This document shows, one piece after another, positions 14,470-14,788 of a stretch of 14,788 nt of DNA (within the stretch, counting starts at the first letter, position 1; the number at the start of each line of letters is the position of its first letter). The notes under the pieces are model-generated. The model worked only from the letters and a program-made list of their open reading frames with translations, searched no databases and was not told the DNA's origin. The position numbers were made by a program, and so were the translations under genes. The stretch comes from CAZBUK01 sp964495085 (lineage in GTDB: Bacteria > Bacteroidota > Ignavibacteria > T3Sed10-11): positions 1-14,788 of the forward strand of contig CAZBUK010000088.1 in NCBI GenBank assembly GCA_964495085.1, read 5' to 3'.

Positions 14470-14565
14470 TGTGTCATTAAAGACACATAGCTAGAATAAA
14501 AGCTTATATACCAATAGGTTACAGGTCGTGTTCGTAGCAAGAGTAGTTGTGTCGTAATGGACACA
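14470..14565. repeat. Two copies of the dyad TGTGTC-N6-GACACA
   Basis: TGTGTC-attaaa-GACACA lies at 14470-14487 and TGTGTC-gtaatg-GACACA at 14548-14565, 78 bases apart start to start. Both are preceded by T and followed by T. The arms are identical and perfectly complementary while the 6-base centres differ, as expected of paired operators for a dimeric DNA-binding protein. A short RNA hairpin is the alternative. Confidence 0.55.
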
Positions 14566-14592
14566 TACTTCATTTAAACCTTGAGATAAAAT

Positions 14593-14655
14593 CTCTTTTG
14601 AAGGGAAATTAATAAAAGGAGAGAACCTTAAGGGGTTTGCTCTTTTGGAAGGGAA
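14593..14655. repeat. Imperfect direct repeat in the AT-rich tract
   Basis: CTCTTTTGAAGGGAA (14593-14607) recurs as CTCTTTTGGAAGGGAA (14640-14655) 47 bases later, with one extra G. The first copy overlaps a small GAGAT/ATCTC hairpin (14583-14595). It is too short to assign to a known element. Confidence 0.4.
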
Positions 14656-14788
14656 TAACTCGATATTGAAGCTGTTTTTCTGCGAAGGATTTAACTGGTA
14701 ATTGATTATCGTAAACCACATTTGTCCAAAATAAAATATAAAGAATTTTGAATGGTTCAGGTCCACCAAGCCGAAATCGTCGGGGTTG

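Larger units (their letters stand above)
14236..14788. other. AT-rich tract without a convincing gene
   Basis: By hand count 161 of 480 bases in 14281-14760 are G or C (about one third), far below the coding regions to the left. Open frames here are short, lack ribosome sites and have no recognisable protein pattern. The longest is on the minus strand, 14491 to the right edge. Composition recovers in the last ~25 bases. The tract holds two matching dyads and an imperfect direct repeat, listed separately. It could be acquired DNA, a degenerate mobile element or a long regulatory region for a gene beyond the edge. Confidence 0.6.

Noticed and set aside
14491..14788. Minus-strand open frame reaching the right edge, beginning NPDDFGLVDLNHSK as read from the edge
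   Set aside because: Its composition follows the AT-rich tract, I recognise no domain, and it contains the dyads and repeats. It could be the tail of a gene beyond the edge, but I cannot support it.

Overview
This window looks like ordinary chromosomal DNA of a free-living bacterium with an outer membrane, probably from the FCB superphylum outside the Bacteroidia. Three things point there. The secreted PQQ-type sugar dehydrogenase ends in an NYPNPFNPST-type sorting domain, typical of type IX secretion in Ignavibacteriota, Calditrichota, KSB1, Marinimicrobia, Balneolota and relatives. Several products are lipoproteins or outer-membrane beta-barrels. Many genes have clear Shine-Dalgarno sequences and sigma70-like promoters (TTG... 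with TATATT or TATAAT), unlike the usual Bacteroidia pattern. The genus cannot be read from the sequence. Coding DNA is moderately GC-rich, but the last ~500 bases fall to about one third GC.

Layout. 1-1082 (-): glucose-6-phosphate isomerase, cut by the window edge at its C-terminus. 1235-2692 (-): exported PQQ-type sugar dehydrogenase. A divergent promoter region follows. 2972-5176 (+): outer-membrane beta-barrel protein, muconolactone-isomerase-like small protein, 60-residue membrane protein, and a GIN-domain lipoprotein. 5321-8255 (-): a tightly coupled operon of enoyl-CoA hydratase and ADP-forming acyl-CoA synthetase. 8297-11218 (+): phosphoenolpyruvate carboxylase, transcribed divergently from that operon. 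11323-13986 (-): five consecutive exported or membrane proteins (beta-barrel, coiled-coil lipoprotein, 49-residue lmo0937-type membrane protein, five-TPR protein, acidic regulatory-like-domain protein). 14000-14788: no convincing gene; inverted repeats and an AT-rich tract.

How the genes fit together. The left and middle parts are central carbon metabolism: sugar-phosphate isomerisation, periplasmic or extracellular sugar oxidation, acyl-CoA hydration plus CoA-thioester-driven ATP formation, and anaplerotic oxaloacetate synthesis. The right part is a run of small envelope proteins that may serve one envelope or stress function, which is inference from order and strand only. I found no CRISPR array, transposase, integrase, rRNA, tRNA or defence system. 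No clear undescribed system is visible. The best candidates for follow-up are the five-gene envelope run and the paired dyads in the AT-rich right end.
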